Below, in pieces: positions 38,059 through 45,563 of a stretch of DNA of 64,000 bases. Under the pieces are notes generated by a model, which worked only from the letters and a program-made list of their open reading frames with translations, ran no database searches and was not told the DNA's origin. Position 1 is the stretch's first letter. Every line of letters begins with the position of its first letter. The stretch spans positions 62,001 to 126,000 of the forward strand of contig NZ_JAAVUT010000005.1 in NCBI RefSeq assembly GCF_018449575.1, read 5' to 3'. This stretch comes from Sodalis sp. dw_96 (lineage in GTDB: Bacteria; Pseudomonadota; Gammaproteobacteria; Enterobacterales; Enterobacteriaceae). The translations under genes were made by a program, and so were the position numbers.

Positions 38059-38272
38059 CCCCATTCCCCCAAGTATCAGTTTGAACATTCATATGACTAC
38101 CGATTGACAAGCACGCTGTGAAAGCGAATTTATAGGATGAACTCCGCCGCTGGTAAAATAGACAGCGAAGACAATAGAGATATTCATAGGGTCTGATTTT
38201 GGCTAAGGTGCAATATTTTATCAAAATCAATACGTTTCGGTCTAGGTAAATTTGCCGAAAGCCGGGCGCGTC

Positions 38273-38653
38273 TCATAAAGTCGGGTCAAGATGATTTTCC
38301 AGGTCCTGCAAATCGTTTACCGCGAAAGTGACCACCCCAAAAATCACCAATCCCCCTTCGTCCGGATCAATATTCATTATTTCGTTTTCTTTCCCCAGGC
38401 TTTCCAATGCGGGTAACGGGGACAAACGCAGTCGACGAATAACATAAGCCCCGTCAATCACCGCGACAACAATACTGCCGTGGGTGGGTTTTAACGCCGC
38501 ATCCACCACCAGAATAGCCCCGTGCAAAATGCCCACCGCCATACAGCCCTCCTCAACGCGCACGAGATAGGTCGAGGCCGGACGGAGAATGCAGGTTCTA
38601 TCCAGACTGATCCTGTTATCAACATAATCCTGTGCTGGAGAAGGAAAACCCAT
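38273..38653 (-). CDS. UmuD'-like protein without the Ser/Lys catalytic dyad
   Basis: UmuD' is the cleaved form of UmuD and is the polymerase V accessory subunit. The ATG at 38653 gives 126 residues starting MGFPSPAQDYVDNRISLDR. This aligns with the residues just after the UmuD self-cleavage site (Cys24-Gly25). The catalytic Ser is replaced by Cys (VEEGCMAVGI against GDSM), and the catalytic Lys by Arg (YVIRRLRL against TVKKL). No umuC follows; the next gene is the cation exporter. A LexA-type box overlaps the promoter. It may be a natural pre-cleaved UmuD' like phage P1 HumD. Confidence 0.82.
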   Translation of the reverse strand: MGFPSPAQDYVDNRISLDRTCILRPASTYLVRVEEGCMAVGILHGAILVVDAALKPTHGSIVVAVIDGAYVIRRLRLSPLPALESLGKENEIMNIDPDEGGLVIFGVVTFAVNDLQDLENHLDPTL

Positions 38654-38668
38654 AACCAAACGCCTTAG

Positions 38669-38688
38669 TACTGATTTTTTATACAGTA
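38669..38688 (-). promoter_or_regulatory. LexA (SOS) box upstream of the UmuD'-like gene
   Basis: On the minus strand the 20 bases read TACTGTATAAAAAATCAGTA, close to the E. coli umuDC box TACTGTATATAAAAACAGTA. The left half CTGT is perfect, and the right half is TCAG instead of ACAG. It ends 15 bases before the chosen start codon. Confidence 0.8.
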
Positions 38689-39053
38689 TAGACACAGCTT
38701 CACCAGACTGTGAAGCACTGTTTCACCCGATAAACCCAGCCAATTGATGTTGTGGAAAAAAATGCTCCGACCCGGCGGTACAAAGACTCACGCCGCCGGG
38801 AGGGCAAGAACGTCCCGAACAGGACAACTTTCAATTAGGGAGTTCTATCACACTAATAAAAACCTTCTTGAAAAAAATCAAAAAAAAAATGTATATTGTG
38901 CTAATCAATCACGTCGATTCGTTTCATGGCGACACCGTGGAGATTAAGGGCGCATTTTTTAAGATTGTTTGCATTAATATTGTCAACCAACAAATATGTT
39001 AATGGCAAAACGAACATCTTACAAATACATACAGAAAAGTTTCGAGAAAACCC
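38689..39053. other. AT-rich spacer upstream of the acetyltransferase gene
   Basis: This 365-base gap contains poly-A tracts near 38868-38890 and no recognisable gene. The low GC continues into the acetyltransferase gene, in contrast with flanking genes. Confidence 0.5.
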
Positions 39054-39677
39054 ATGAAAACATTAAAATTGAAAAATAATAATATAAATGCGCAACGACA
39101 AGAGGGTGATTTACTCACTTTTGTAAACGCTCATGATCTGGCATTGCAACATTTAAAAGTGTGCCTTCAACGCGAAGTTATCGTCTCCCTCAAGCCCTTC
39201 TCGTGGCTGGAAGTACTGCATAAAGCAATAAAGTTCCCTGCTCGGCGTTACCATTTTTGGTGGCGTATAGCCAATTATTTATATAAAACAGGGGGTCATA
39301 AAGCCAAAAAATGCGCGGTCAGGATTAATCGTAATCTGAGGAATAAATATAGCCTTGATATAAAGCTTGGCGCGGACATTGGCGAAGGGATGAAAATATC
39401 CCATTTTATCGGTATTGTCATTGCGGATTGCGCCGTTATCGGTACAAATTTTCATATAACGCAAAATGTCACCATCGGTGTAAAAGACATAGATAAGGCC
39501 AGTAAAATTATTATTGGAAATGACGTCACTATTGGTCCGAACAGCTGTATTATAGGCAACGATATTACTATCGGCGATAATGTTACCATTGGCGCCATGT
39601 CCTTTATCAATGATGACATCCCCGCGGATTCCATTGTTTATACCCCCCGTCCGGCAAGTATCGTAAGGATGAAGTAG
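39054..39677 (+). CDS. Serine acetyltransferase-family hexapeptide acyltransferase
   Basis: The 207-residue protein has an N-terminal helical part and a C-terminal left-handed beta-helix with hexapeptide repeats (IGNDVTIGPNSCIIGNDITI, then GDNVTIGAMSFIND). The active-site-like His is in ISHFIGIVI and HITQNVTIG. The family includes CysE and O-acetyltransferases of surface polysaccharides. The gene is AT-rich relative to neighbours and stands alone, suggesting transfer. Substrate is unknown. It is too different from CysE to claim cysteine synthesis. Confidence 0.85.
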   Translation: MKTLKLKNNNINAQRQEGDLLTFVNAHDLALQHLKVCLQREVIVSLKPFSWLEVLHKAIKFPARRYHFWWRIANYLYKTGGHKAKKCAVRINRNLRNKYSLDIKLGADIGEGMKISHFIGIVIADCAVIGTNFHITQNVTIGVKDIDKASKIIIGNDVTIGPNSCIIGNDITIGDNVTIGAMSFINDDIPADSIVYTPRPASIVRMK

Positions 39678-40090
39678 ACCTTTGATTTTGCCTTTTTGCC
39701 GTGAGGCATTCCCCGCATCCTCCGTAGACATTCCTCTGGTGAAGCTCTTCCGGTGAAACACCCCGAGCTCGCTGCCCTAAACCAGACCTTGCCTCAGCGC
39801 AGCGTTTCGCTTAGGGGTGCCACAGGGTAAAAAAAGCAGACTATAATTGCTTAATTAATTAAGATATTTCATGACACCTTTAATCCGTCTAAGGAAGAAA
39901 TGGATAAATCCACTGTCTCTTCGGCCGCACTTATCGGGAAGCCCGTAAAACGCGTGAAACTGCCGGCCATCATCAGCCAAGTCACCAGAAAGCCAAAGAT
40001 GCTGCGGTTGCTGCCAGGGCATGTGAATTGCCGCCACGGGGAGAGGGGACGTATTTCCCCCGCGCACGCGCAAAAGGAAAATGTAAACGT
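39678..40090. other. Intergenic region before the lipoprotein gene
   Basis: No gene can be named. A 64-codon frame at 39900-40094 has an AGGA-type ribosome-binding site but no family resemblance and ordinary composition, so it is not called. Confidence 0.5.
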
Positions 40091-40435
40091 ATGAACCGGT
40101 CATGGATGTTTGCCCCGGCGATTTTTTTACTGATTTCCGGCTGCTCGTCGAATTATCGAGGAGTGGAATGCCAAGGGGAAATCAAAAGCCTTGCAGGCCG
40201 GCCATTAGGTAGCACCAGCGCAATGATTATGGACAGGTATAATTCGTTCACGGTAACCATGCCGCAGGAAAAAGCAAAGGTTGAAAGCGGGATGCTTCAT
40301 TCCACCGACCGGACTCTTTACATTCCTTCGGCCGTAACAACGGAAGGTTTTCTGGCGCAACGCGTATCGGATAAGAAATTCGCTATTATCGATTCGCGCC
40401 AGGATAAATGGATAACTTACACCTGTCCTAAATAA
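40091..40435 (+). CDS. Hypothetical lipoprotein
   Basis: ATG 40091 gives 114 residues. The first 19 residues form a lipoprotein signal (MNRSWMFAPAIFLLISGC) with lipobox ISGC. The mature part is about 95 residues with SMAMP-like short beta-rich sequence, including FTVTMPQEKAKVESGMLHST and a C-terminal ITYTCPK. Two further cysteines (VECQG, TYTCPK) could form a disulfide. No named family is recognised. It precedes serU. Confidence 0.78.
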   Translation: MNRSWMFAPAIFLLISGCSSNYRGVECQGEIKSLAGRPLGSTSAMIMDRYNSFTVTMPQEKAKVESGMLHSTDRTLYIPSAVTTEGFLAQRVSDKKFAIIDSRQDKWITYTCPK

Positions 40436-40618
40436 TTCTATGGCGTTGATATTCCATGGGGGATCGGGAGTGTCCTAACCTGTGCATGACGCTTTCATTT
40501 CATAAAGTATGCAGATTAGGTATGCAGATGTTTCATTTGCTTATTCCAAGTCAACATTCCAAGCCTTCATATTTGAGACAGGGATCGGTGATTCTTAGGA
40601 TTATAAGTGCTTGAATAG

Positions 40619-40708
40619 TGGCGGAGAGACAGGGATTTGAACCCTGGGAAGGATTACTCCTTCAACGGTTTTCGAGACCGTCCCGTTCAGCCGCTCCGGC
40701 ATCTCTCC
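40619..40708 (-). tRNA. serU: tRNA-Ser (anticodon CGA)
   Basis: On the minus strand a 90-base tRNA begins GGAGAGATGCCGGAGCGGCT and ends CTCTCCGCCA, with the CCA encoded. The anticodon loop CTCGAAA gives CGA, and the long variable arm is typical of tRNA-Ser. It matches the E. coli serU gene, which also lies next to mtfA. Confidence 0.97.
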
Positions 40709-40801
40709 TTTTTAGCGGTTGCTATCATGCCCTGTTTTACGGCATTTTAATAGTGTTTAACCACGCCTGACGATTCAAGTGACGACTTATCGAGCAACCA
40801 G

Positions 40802-41611
40802 ATGATGAAATGGCCTTGGAAAAGCTCTTCCCCCTCGTCGGAGACCCTTGCCTTATGGCAAGAGGCTTTGGCGATCCCGTTACTCTCGCCATTGTCTGCC
40901 GAGGAGCGGCACCGTTTGGTGCTGCTGGCGGACAGGTTCCTCGAGCAAAAGAAGCTGGTTGCCCTGCAGGGACTGGTGCTCAATGACGTTATGGAGGCTC
41001 GCGTCGCCCTGATCTTTTCCTTACCGGTGCTGAGCCTGGGTCTGGACTGGCTGGATGGTTTCCATGAAATACTGATCTACCCCTCGCCCTTTGTGGTGAA
41101 CGATGAATGGCAAGACGACGCGGGATTGGTGCATCGCGGCGAAATGGTGCATTCCGGCCAAAGCTGGGACCAGGGACCGATAGTGCTTAACTGGCAGGAA
41201 ATCCAGGATTCGTTTGATCTTTCCGGCTTCAATCTGATTATCCACGAAACCGCGCATAAGCTGGATGGACGCAATACCGGCGTGGTCAACGGCATGCCGC
41301 TGATTCCCCTGCGCGAAGTAGCCCATTGGGAAAGTCTATTGCGCTCGGCAATGGATGATTTGCAGGACGAAGTGGATTTGGTGGGCGTAGACGCGGCCAG
41401 TATGGATGCCTATGCCGCCAGCGATCCGGCGGAATGTTTTGCCGTGCTGTCGGAATATTTTTTCAGTTCGACGGAATTGTTTTCCGATAGATTTCCCGAG
41501 CTCTATCGCTGCTTTGTACGATTTTACCGCCAGGATCCGTTGACGCGGCTTAACGCGCAACGATCCGCACAATCGTCCTCCCCCGACGATATGGCCGCGA
41601 CGAAAAACTAA
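40802..41611 (+). CDS. mtfA: MtfA, Mlc titration factor and peptidase
   Basis: MtfA binds the repressor Mlc and so affects ptsG expression; it is also a zinc metallopeptidase. The 269-residue protein has the HExxH motif in [17 protein letters not shown], with [12 protein letters not shown] providing a downstream Glu ligand. It lies between serU and asnT as in E. coli (yeeI). A possible start 3 bases later (MKWPW) exists. Confidence 0.94.
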   Translation: MMKWPWKSSSPSSETLALWQEALAIPLLSPLSAEERHRLVLLADRFLEQKKLVALQGLVLNDVMEARVALIFSLPVLSLGLDWLDGFHEILIYPSPFVVNDEWQDDAGLVHRGEMVHSGQSWDQGPIVLNWQEIQDSFDLSGFNLIIHETAHKLDGRNTGVVNGMPLIPLREVAHWESLLRSAMDDLQDEVDLVGVDAASMDAYAASDPAECFAVLSEYFFSSTELFSDRFPELYRCFVRFYRQDPLTRLNAQRSAQSSSPDDMAATKN

Positions 41612-41707
41612 AACCGCCCTTTTGGCTCCATAAAAGCCTTTAACAGCGCTAACGGCACGCAATCTGGCTAAGGGTTAGGCAATCACACCGCAACTTTTTA
41701 TTTTGCA

Positions 41708-41736
41708 TTGACACCCTTGGAGGGGCCGGATATGAT
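41708..41736 (+). promoter_or_regulatory. Sigma-70 promoter of asnT
   Basis: TTGACA (41708-41713), a 17-base spacer and TATGAT (41731-41736) precede a GC-rich discriminator TCGCCCC. That discriminator is typical of stable-RNA promoters under stringent control. Confidence 0.9.
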
Positions 41737-41754
41737 TCGCCCCGTTCAAACGAT

Positions 41755-41830
41755 TCCTCTGTAGTTCAGTCGGTAGAACGGCGGACTGTTAATCCGTATG
41801 TCACTGGTTCGAGTCCAGTCAGAGGAGCCA
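41755..41830 (+). tRNA. asnT: tRNA-Asn (anticodon GTT)
   Basis: The 76-base tRNA begins TCCTCTGTAGTTCAGTCGG and ends CAGAGGAGCCA with encoded CCA. Anticodon loop CTGTTAA gives GTT. It is the same as the E. coli asn tRNA. asnT is a known integration site for islands in enterics; accessory genes follow it here. Confidence 0.98.
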
Positions 41831-41839
41831 AGATTCTAG

Positions 41840-41872
41840 AAAAACCTGCGTCAGGGAACTGAGGCGGTTTTT
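41840..41872 (+). terminator. Intrinsic terminator of asnT
   Basis: AAAACC at the left and GGTTTTTT at the right flank an inner stem TCAG-GGAA-CTGA. The hairpin starts about ten bases after the tRNA CCA and is followed by a T run. Confidence 0.85.
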
Positions 41873-42175
41873 TATCAATGGGTTATGCCCCTCCCCCCAC
41901 GTCTGCACGCGTCTGTTAAAAATCTCTCGAATTTTTTATCGACGTCTATCCTGCTGTATCTGATGCTGATGCCCGGCAGCGGCGTGATGAAAATAAAAAT
42001 CCATTAGCTTAGAGAATGGATCCCAGCGCTAAAAAACAGGTTGACAACAAAGCGGTTCATCGCCGTGCAACTGTACCAGGCTAACGTAATCAAACTGTCC
42101 ATCGGCGTTTAGGTACTTTGCATAGCCAAGATATTTGGCAGCCAGACTATTTCATATTGGTATCTTTTGCCCATC
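41873..42175. other. Intergenic region behind asnT, no integrase seen
   Basis: About 300 bases with no recognisable gene. No direct repeat of the asnT 3' end was found elsewhere in the window, and no integrase remnant is visible, so the boundaries of any island are not defined. Confidence 0.5.
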
Positions 42176-42221
42176 TTGACATCTTTAATTTTTTTACTTA
42201 ATCTGTACGCAGATGCGTACA
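42176..42221 (+). promoter_or_regulatory. yefM-yoeB promoter with palindromic operator
   Basis: TTGACA (42176-42181), a 17-base spacer and TAATCT (42199-42204) form a sigma-70 promoter. The palindrome TGTACGC-AGAT-GCGTACA (42204-42221) overlaps the end of the -10 box and the start of transcription. E. coli YefM binds palindromes with a TGTACA core, so this is probably the autoregulatory operator. Confidence 0.85.
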
Positions 42222-42246
42222 TTTATTATCTGGAGGAGACATTCCT

Positions 42247-42498
42247 ATGCCACACGTTAGTTTGACAGAATTTCGCCAGAACATCGCAGCTCATTTTGAC
42301 AAAGCTATCTCATCAAGGGCACCGCTGCTTGTGACCCGCCAAGGTTCAGAGGCGATGATCATGCTGGCTGAGGGTGAATACGAGTCTATTCTGGAAACCT
42401 TGCATTTGCTTTCAACCCCAGCAAACGCTGACCGGCTGCGCGAGAGCATTAAACAGCTCGATGACGGGAAGGTGGTAGAGGTGGATCCGACTCTCTGA
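42247..42498 (+). CDS. yefM: YefM-type antitoxin
   Basis: The 83-residue Phd/YefM antitoxin neutralises the partner toxin and represses the operon. The N-terminal DNA-binding domain (VSLTEFRQNIAAHFDKAISS, LVTRQGSEAMIMLAEGEYES) is followed by a short acidic C-terminal toxin-binding tail ending VVEVDPTL. A GGAGG ribosome-binding site precedes it. The toxin gene starts 2 bases after its stop. Confidence 0.95.
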   Translation: MPHVSLTEFRQNIAAHFDKAISSRAPLLVTRQGSEAMIMLAEGEYESILETLHLLSTPANADRLRESIKQLDDGKVVEVDPTL

Positions 42499-42499
42499 T

Positions 42500-42769
42500 A
42501 TGAAACTTCTATGGACAGAAAATGCTTGGCAGGATTATTTAAACTGGCAAGAAAACGACCCCAGTATGGTCACTAAAATCAACAGTTTGATTAAGGATAC
42601 AAAGAGGACACCTTTCAAAGGGTTAGGTAAACCCGAACCACTCAAAGGTGACCTCTCAGGTTTTTGGTCAAGACGGATTTCCGGTGAGCATCGGTTTGTC
42701 TACCGCGTGACTGGAAAAGGTGACCACCAGCAACTGGAAGTTGTTCAATGCAGATTTCATTACAAATAG
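42500..42769 (+). CDS. yoeB: YoeB-type mRNA interferase toxin
   Basis: The 89-residue RelE-superfamily toxin cleaves mRNA at ribosomes. It begins MKLLWTENAWQDYLNWQEND and contains KPEPLKGDLSGFWSRRI and the catalytic region EHRFVYRV. The C-terminus FHYK keeps the His-Tyr pair needed for YoeB activity. It appears intact and follows yefM with 1 base of spacer. It lies behind asnT, whereas E. coli has it near the his operon. Confidence 0.95.
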   Translation: MKLLWTENAWQDYLNWQENDPSMVTKINSLIKDTKRTPFKGLGKPEPLKGDLSGFWSRRISGEHRFVYRVTGKGDHQQLEVVQCRFHYK

Positions 42770-42977
42770 CCTTCTTAACTTGTAATTAGCTTGATCACTC
42801 GCTGATAGGTAATCCCACCGCAAAACTGGGTACTCACAAGTAGAATTTTCTCGTAATATGAATCGAGGAGATTCGGATGAAAAAAATCAGGTTTTAGCGA
42901 CAGCCAGGAGGGTGTAGTGCTCGCTCAGTAAGGGCAGTTTTGATAATATAAGCTCTAAGAATACTAATATAGTTGTT

Positions 42978-43214
42978 ATGAAAGACATGAGCAACATCAT
43001 TATTATAACAATTTCTGTAATTTTAGGTCTATATACTCTTTGCGAAAGTTTTTTTTCGTTTAAAAAAGGCGTATTTAAAGAATATCGTAAAATGGCTCCT
43101 TTTATATTTCATTATCGAGGTGATAAATCATTTATTCCAAGAATACTGGAGAATATACTACTAGGATTATTCATGATTGGATTTTCTATCTGGTTCTGGT
43201 TTAAAACTTCATGA
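42978..43214 (+). CDS. Small hypothetical membrane protein
   Basis: The 78-residue AT-rich frame has two hydrophobic segments: IIIITISVILGLYTLCESF near residues 8-26 and ILLGLFMIGFSIWFWF near 60-75. A basic loop separates them (FKKGVFKEYRK). The start could also be ATG 42987. No family is recognised. Low GC differs from neighbours and fits the accessory zone behind asnT. Confidence 0.6.
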   Translation: MKDMSNIIIITISVILGLYTLCESFFSFKKGVFKEYRKMAPFIFHYRGDKSFIPRILENILLGLFMIGFSIWFWFKTS

Positions 43215-43323
43215 TGTTATACCTTTCAGAGGTTTTATTAATTGAATTATATAAAAACAATTAAATACACATATTAACAGCCGTTTCAATTCCTGTCATT
43301 GGGTTAGCTCAAGCCGACGCCCG

Positions 43324-43460
43324 CTACAGCGTGATGGCATCTGAAAATTGCTGACGCAGCGATTGCAATATCTCCGGGTAACGACAAGACGGCACATCAA
43401 CTGACTGACGAGGTAGGATAAGGGGCTTTACATCGCCTCTGAATCCTGTTTTTACTAGGT
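43324..43460 (-). pseudogene. LysR-type regulator C-terminal remnant
   Basis: A minus-strand frame ends at TAG 43326-43324 and reads back through VPSCRYPEILQSLRQQFSDA, which resembles the C-terminal tail of LysR-family regulators. The frame breaks upstream of about 43460, and no DNA-binding domain is present. It is a short relic; the parent gene is not identified. Confidence 0.4.
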
Positions 43461-43571
43461 TTTGAAGGCTGAGGGGCTCACACGATATCGCGGATTACCA
43501 GCTTCGTTCATTTTATCTCAGATAATTTCGAGACGTCCGGCCATTCTTTCAGAGTAGTCCTGCAATGATGG

Positions 43572-43849
43572 TGGCGTGAAGTACGGACCGCCGCGGCGGA
43601 ACTGAAAGCACGGAATATCCGGGTGAACACGCTGAGCCCCGGCCCTGTCCATACACCTATTATAGACACGCAGGTCGGTACGCCTCAGGAGGCAGAAGCA
43701 TTTCGTAAACAGGCTGCGGCCCTGGTGCCTCTCGGGCGTATAGGACAGCCGGATGAACTGGCCGCTGCCGCTCTTTTCTCGCATCAGACGAAAGCAGTTT
43801 TTCCACCGGAACCTATCTCGTCGTCGATGGCGGCATGACACAATTTTAA
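43572..43849 (+). pseudogene. Short-chain dehydrogenase C-terminal fragment with frameshift
   Basis: The frame from about 43572 encodes AAAELKARNIRVNTLSPGPV, a typical SDR segment, through RIGQPDELAAAALF. A frameshift at about 43775 then moves the ending into another frame, which reads FLASDESSFSTGTYLVVDGG and stops at 43849. The N-terminal Rossmann half is missing. Confidence 0.8.
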
Positions 43850-43861
43850 GGGGAGTTAACA

Positions 43862-43966
43862 ATGAAAAGACTTGCAGGAAAAACGGCTGTTGTTACGGGT
43901 GCTTCAAAAGGGATCGGAGCAAGTATCGCCCGGGAACTGGCGCGCCAAGGGCCGCAGGTGGTATAA
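43862..43966 (+). pseudogene. Short-chain dehydrogenase N-terminal fragment
   Basis: ATG 43862 opens a 34-residue frame, MKRLAGKTAVVTGASKGIGA, with the SDR cofactor motif TGASKGIG. It stops at TAA 43964-43966, soon after the first helix. It follows the preceding SDR remnant by 12 bases and has a good GGGGAG ribosome-binding site. It is a truncated gene. Confidence 0.8.
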
Positions 43967-43984
43967 AAAGCGGCAAATACAGCG

Positions 43985-45010
43985 TTAGGTGGATTCCCGT
44001 TCAATTAATTCAAAGCCAATATCCCTGACCGTATCATTCAATTTTTTCCCCTCGATTTTATCCGACAGCATATTGGCGGCATCGATGCCCACACGCCAGC
44101 GGTCTATTTGTACCGTGGAGATGGAAGGAACAGTATGTTGCGAAAAATCCAGATCGCCAAAACCCATTACGGCAAGGTCTTGGGGAACGCGCAGCCCACG
44201 GTGGGCCGCCTCAATGATGGCCCCTTGAGCGAGCGTGTCGGAGCTGCAAATAACAGCATCGAATTCATGCCCGGCATCAAGCAATTGGCTCAAGCCGCTT
44301 CTGCCCTTCGATAAGGTCGCCGGTAACGGGACGGAAATGGAAGCAACCGTTTTCAGCTTATGTTCATCCAGTGTATCCAGGACGCCTTTTTTACGCACCG
44401 CCGCCCGGTTATCCTCGGCCCATATCAGTCCGATTTTTTTATAGCCTTTGCCGTGCATATAGTGGGCTATTTTATTACCGACTTTTTCATGTGAAAAGCC
44501 CACCAGCATATCTAACGGTGTCGGTGTTAAATCCCATATTTCCACTACCGGAAGCTCAGAGGACAGGATAATACGTTTCATGTCGGGCGAATGCTGTATG
44601 CCGGTTAACACCACGCCATCCGGGCGCCGGGATAAAATCGCGGAAACAATCTCGGCCTCCCGCTCCGGGCTATATCCACTCACGCATAACAGCATATGAT
44701 ATCCGCGTTCCGCCAGTTGGTCGCTTAATGCCTGAACGGTATCCACAAACATATTATTATTGATTTGCGGAACGACCACGGCTATCAGCTTGCTTCGCCT
44801 GGAGGCCAGTCCGCCCGCCAACAAGTTGGGAATATAACCTGTTGAAACAATGGCTTCCTTGACTTTTTCCAGCGTAAGGGCGCGAACCAAATGTGGATTG
44901 TTGAGCGTCCGGCTTACCGTCATGGGTGATAGGCCGGCCTGGCGCGCTACATCTTCCAGCGTAGGGGATTTCACTTTACCAGGGTTTTTATGCGTATTCT
45001 TAGCCTTCAT
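43985..45010 (-). CDS. LacI-family transcriptional repressor
   Basis: This 341-residue regulator has an N-terminal LacI helix-turn-helix (PTLEDVARQAGLSPMTVSRT, hinge NLLAGGLASRRSKLIAVVVP). The C-terminal periplasmic-binding-protein-like ligand domain includes GFGDLDFSQHTVPSISTVQI. It is GntR/gluconate-repressor-like. It is divergent from the talarate/galactarate dehydratase gene and probably controls it, with an aldaric acid as a plausible inducer. That is inferred from context. Confidence 0.92.
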   Translation of the reverse strand: MKAKNTHKNPGKVKSPTLEDVARQAGLSPMTVSRTLNNPHLVRALTLEKVKEAIVSTGYIPNLLAGGLASRRSKLIAVVVPQINNNMFVDTVQALSDQLAERGYHMLLCVSGYSPEREAEIVSAILSRRPDGVVLTGIQHSPDMKRIILSSELPVVEIWDLTPTPLDMLVGFSHEKVGNKIAHYMHGKGYKKIGLIWAEDNRAAVRKKGVLDTLDEHKLKTVASISVPLPATLSKGRSGLSQLLDAGHEFDAVICSSDTLAQGAIIEAAHRGLRVPQDLAVMGFGDLDFSQHTVPSISTVQIDRWRVGIDAANMLSDKIEGKKLNDTVRDIGFELIEREST

Positions 45011-45563
45011 ACCGGTCCTTGAGCGACGCTAAATGAGCATAGATTACCGTAAAAATGCGGCTTGGCCCAATAACAACGCCATGGGACGGGAAACGGCGCC
45101 GCCGTCTGCCCCGCCGCCGGCGTATAGAGAGGCAACCACATGGAAAGAGGCATGATAACCCACGAAAAAATAAATGGTTGCGCAATCATTTAATAGGCTA
45201 ATGACCCATCATTATTCTCAATGGCAGGTTTTTAAATCTTTATCTCACGGAACCGCTGGGTACTCGTAGACGCCATTCTGTATCAATCATTATCATCCGG
45301 CGCCCGTTGATGCCATTCGGCATCAACGGCATCAATCATGCTCATTTGGCGGCCATCAAGGCCATTCGGCCAAGGCGTCTATTGGCGTAAGCCAGCCTCT
45401 TTCGGGATCAATCCGCATTACAGGGTGCTAAAGGGCACGGCACTACCTTATATTTTGTGATCAATCTCTCATATAAACCTTCAACCGATGGCGTGTAAAA
45501 CAGCATAGGTTAAAAATGTTAGCGCAAACATTTTAATGTTTTTTATCCGTCCGACCTGGAGAG
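45011..45563. promoter_or_regulatory. Divergent control region of the LacI regulator and galactarate dehydratase
   Basis: The 553-base gap contains an 11-bp perfect inverted repeat, CCGTTGATGCC and GGCATCAACGG (45304-45329), within a set of degenerate GCCATTCNG repeats (45272, 45312, about 45361). At 45515-45532 is AATGTTAGCGCAAACATT, a near-palindrome like those bound by LacI-family proteins. It lies about 30 bases before the dehydratase start and is the likely operator. Confidence 0.6.

Noticed and set aside
39900..40094. Small 64-residue open frame before the lipoprotein gene
   Set aside because: It has a ribosome-binding site but no conservation that I can recognise and overlaps the start of the next gene; too weak to call.
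41840..42175. Attachment site or integrase behind asnT
   Set aside because: No direct repeat of the tRNA end and no integrase sequence was found in the window.
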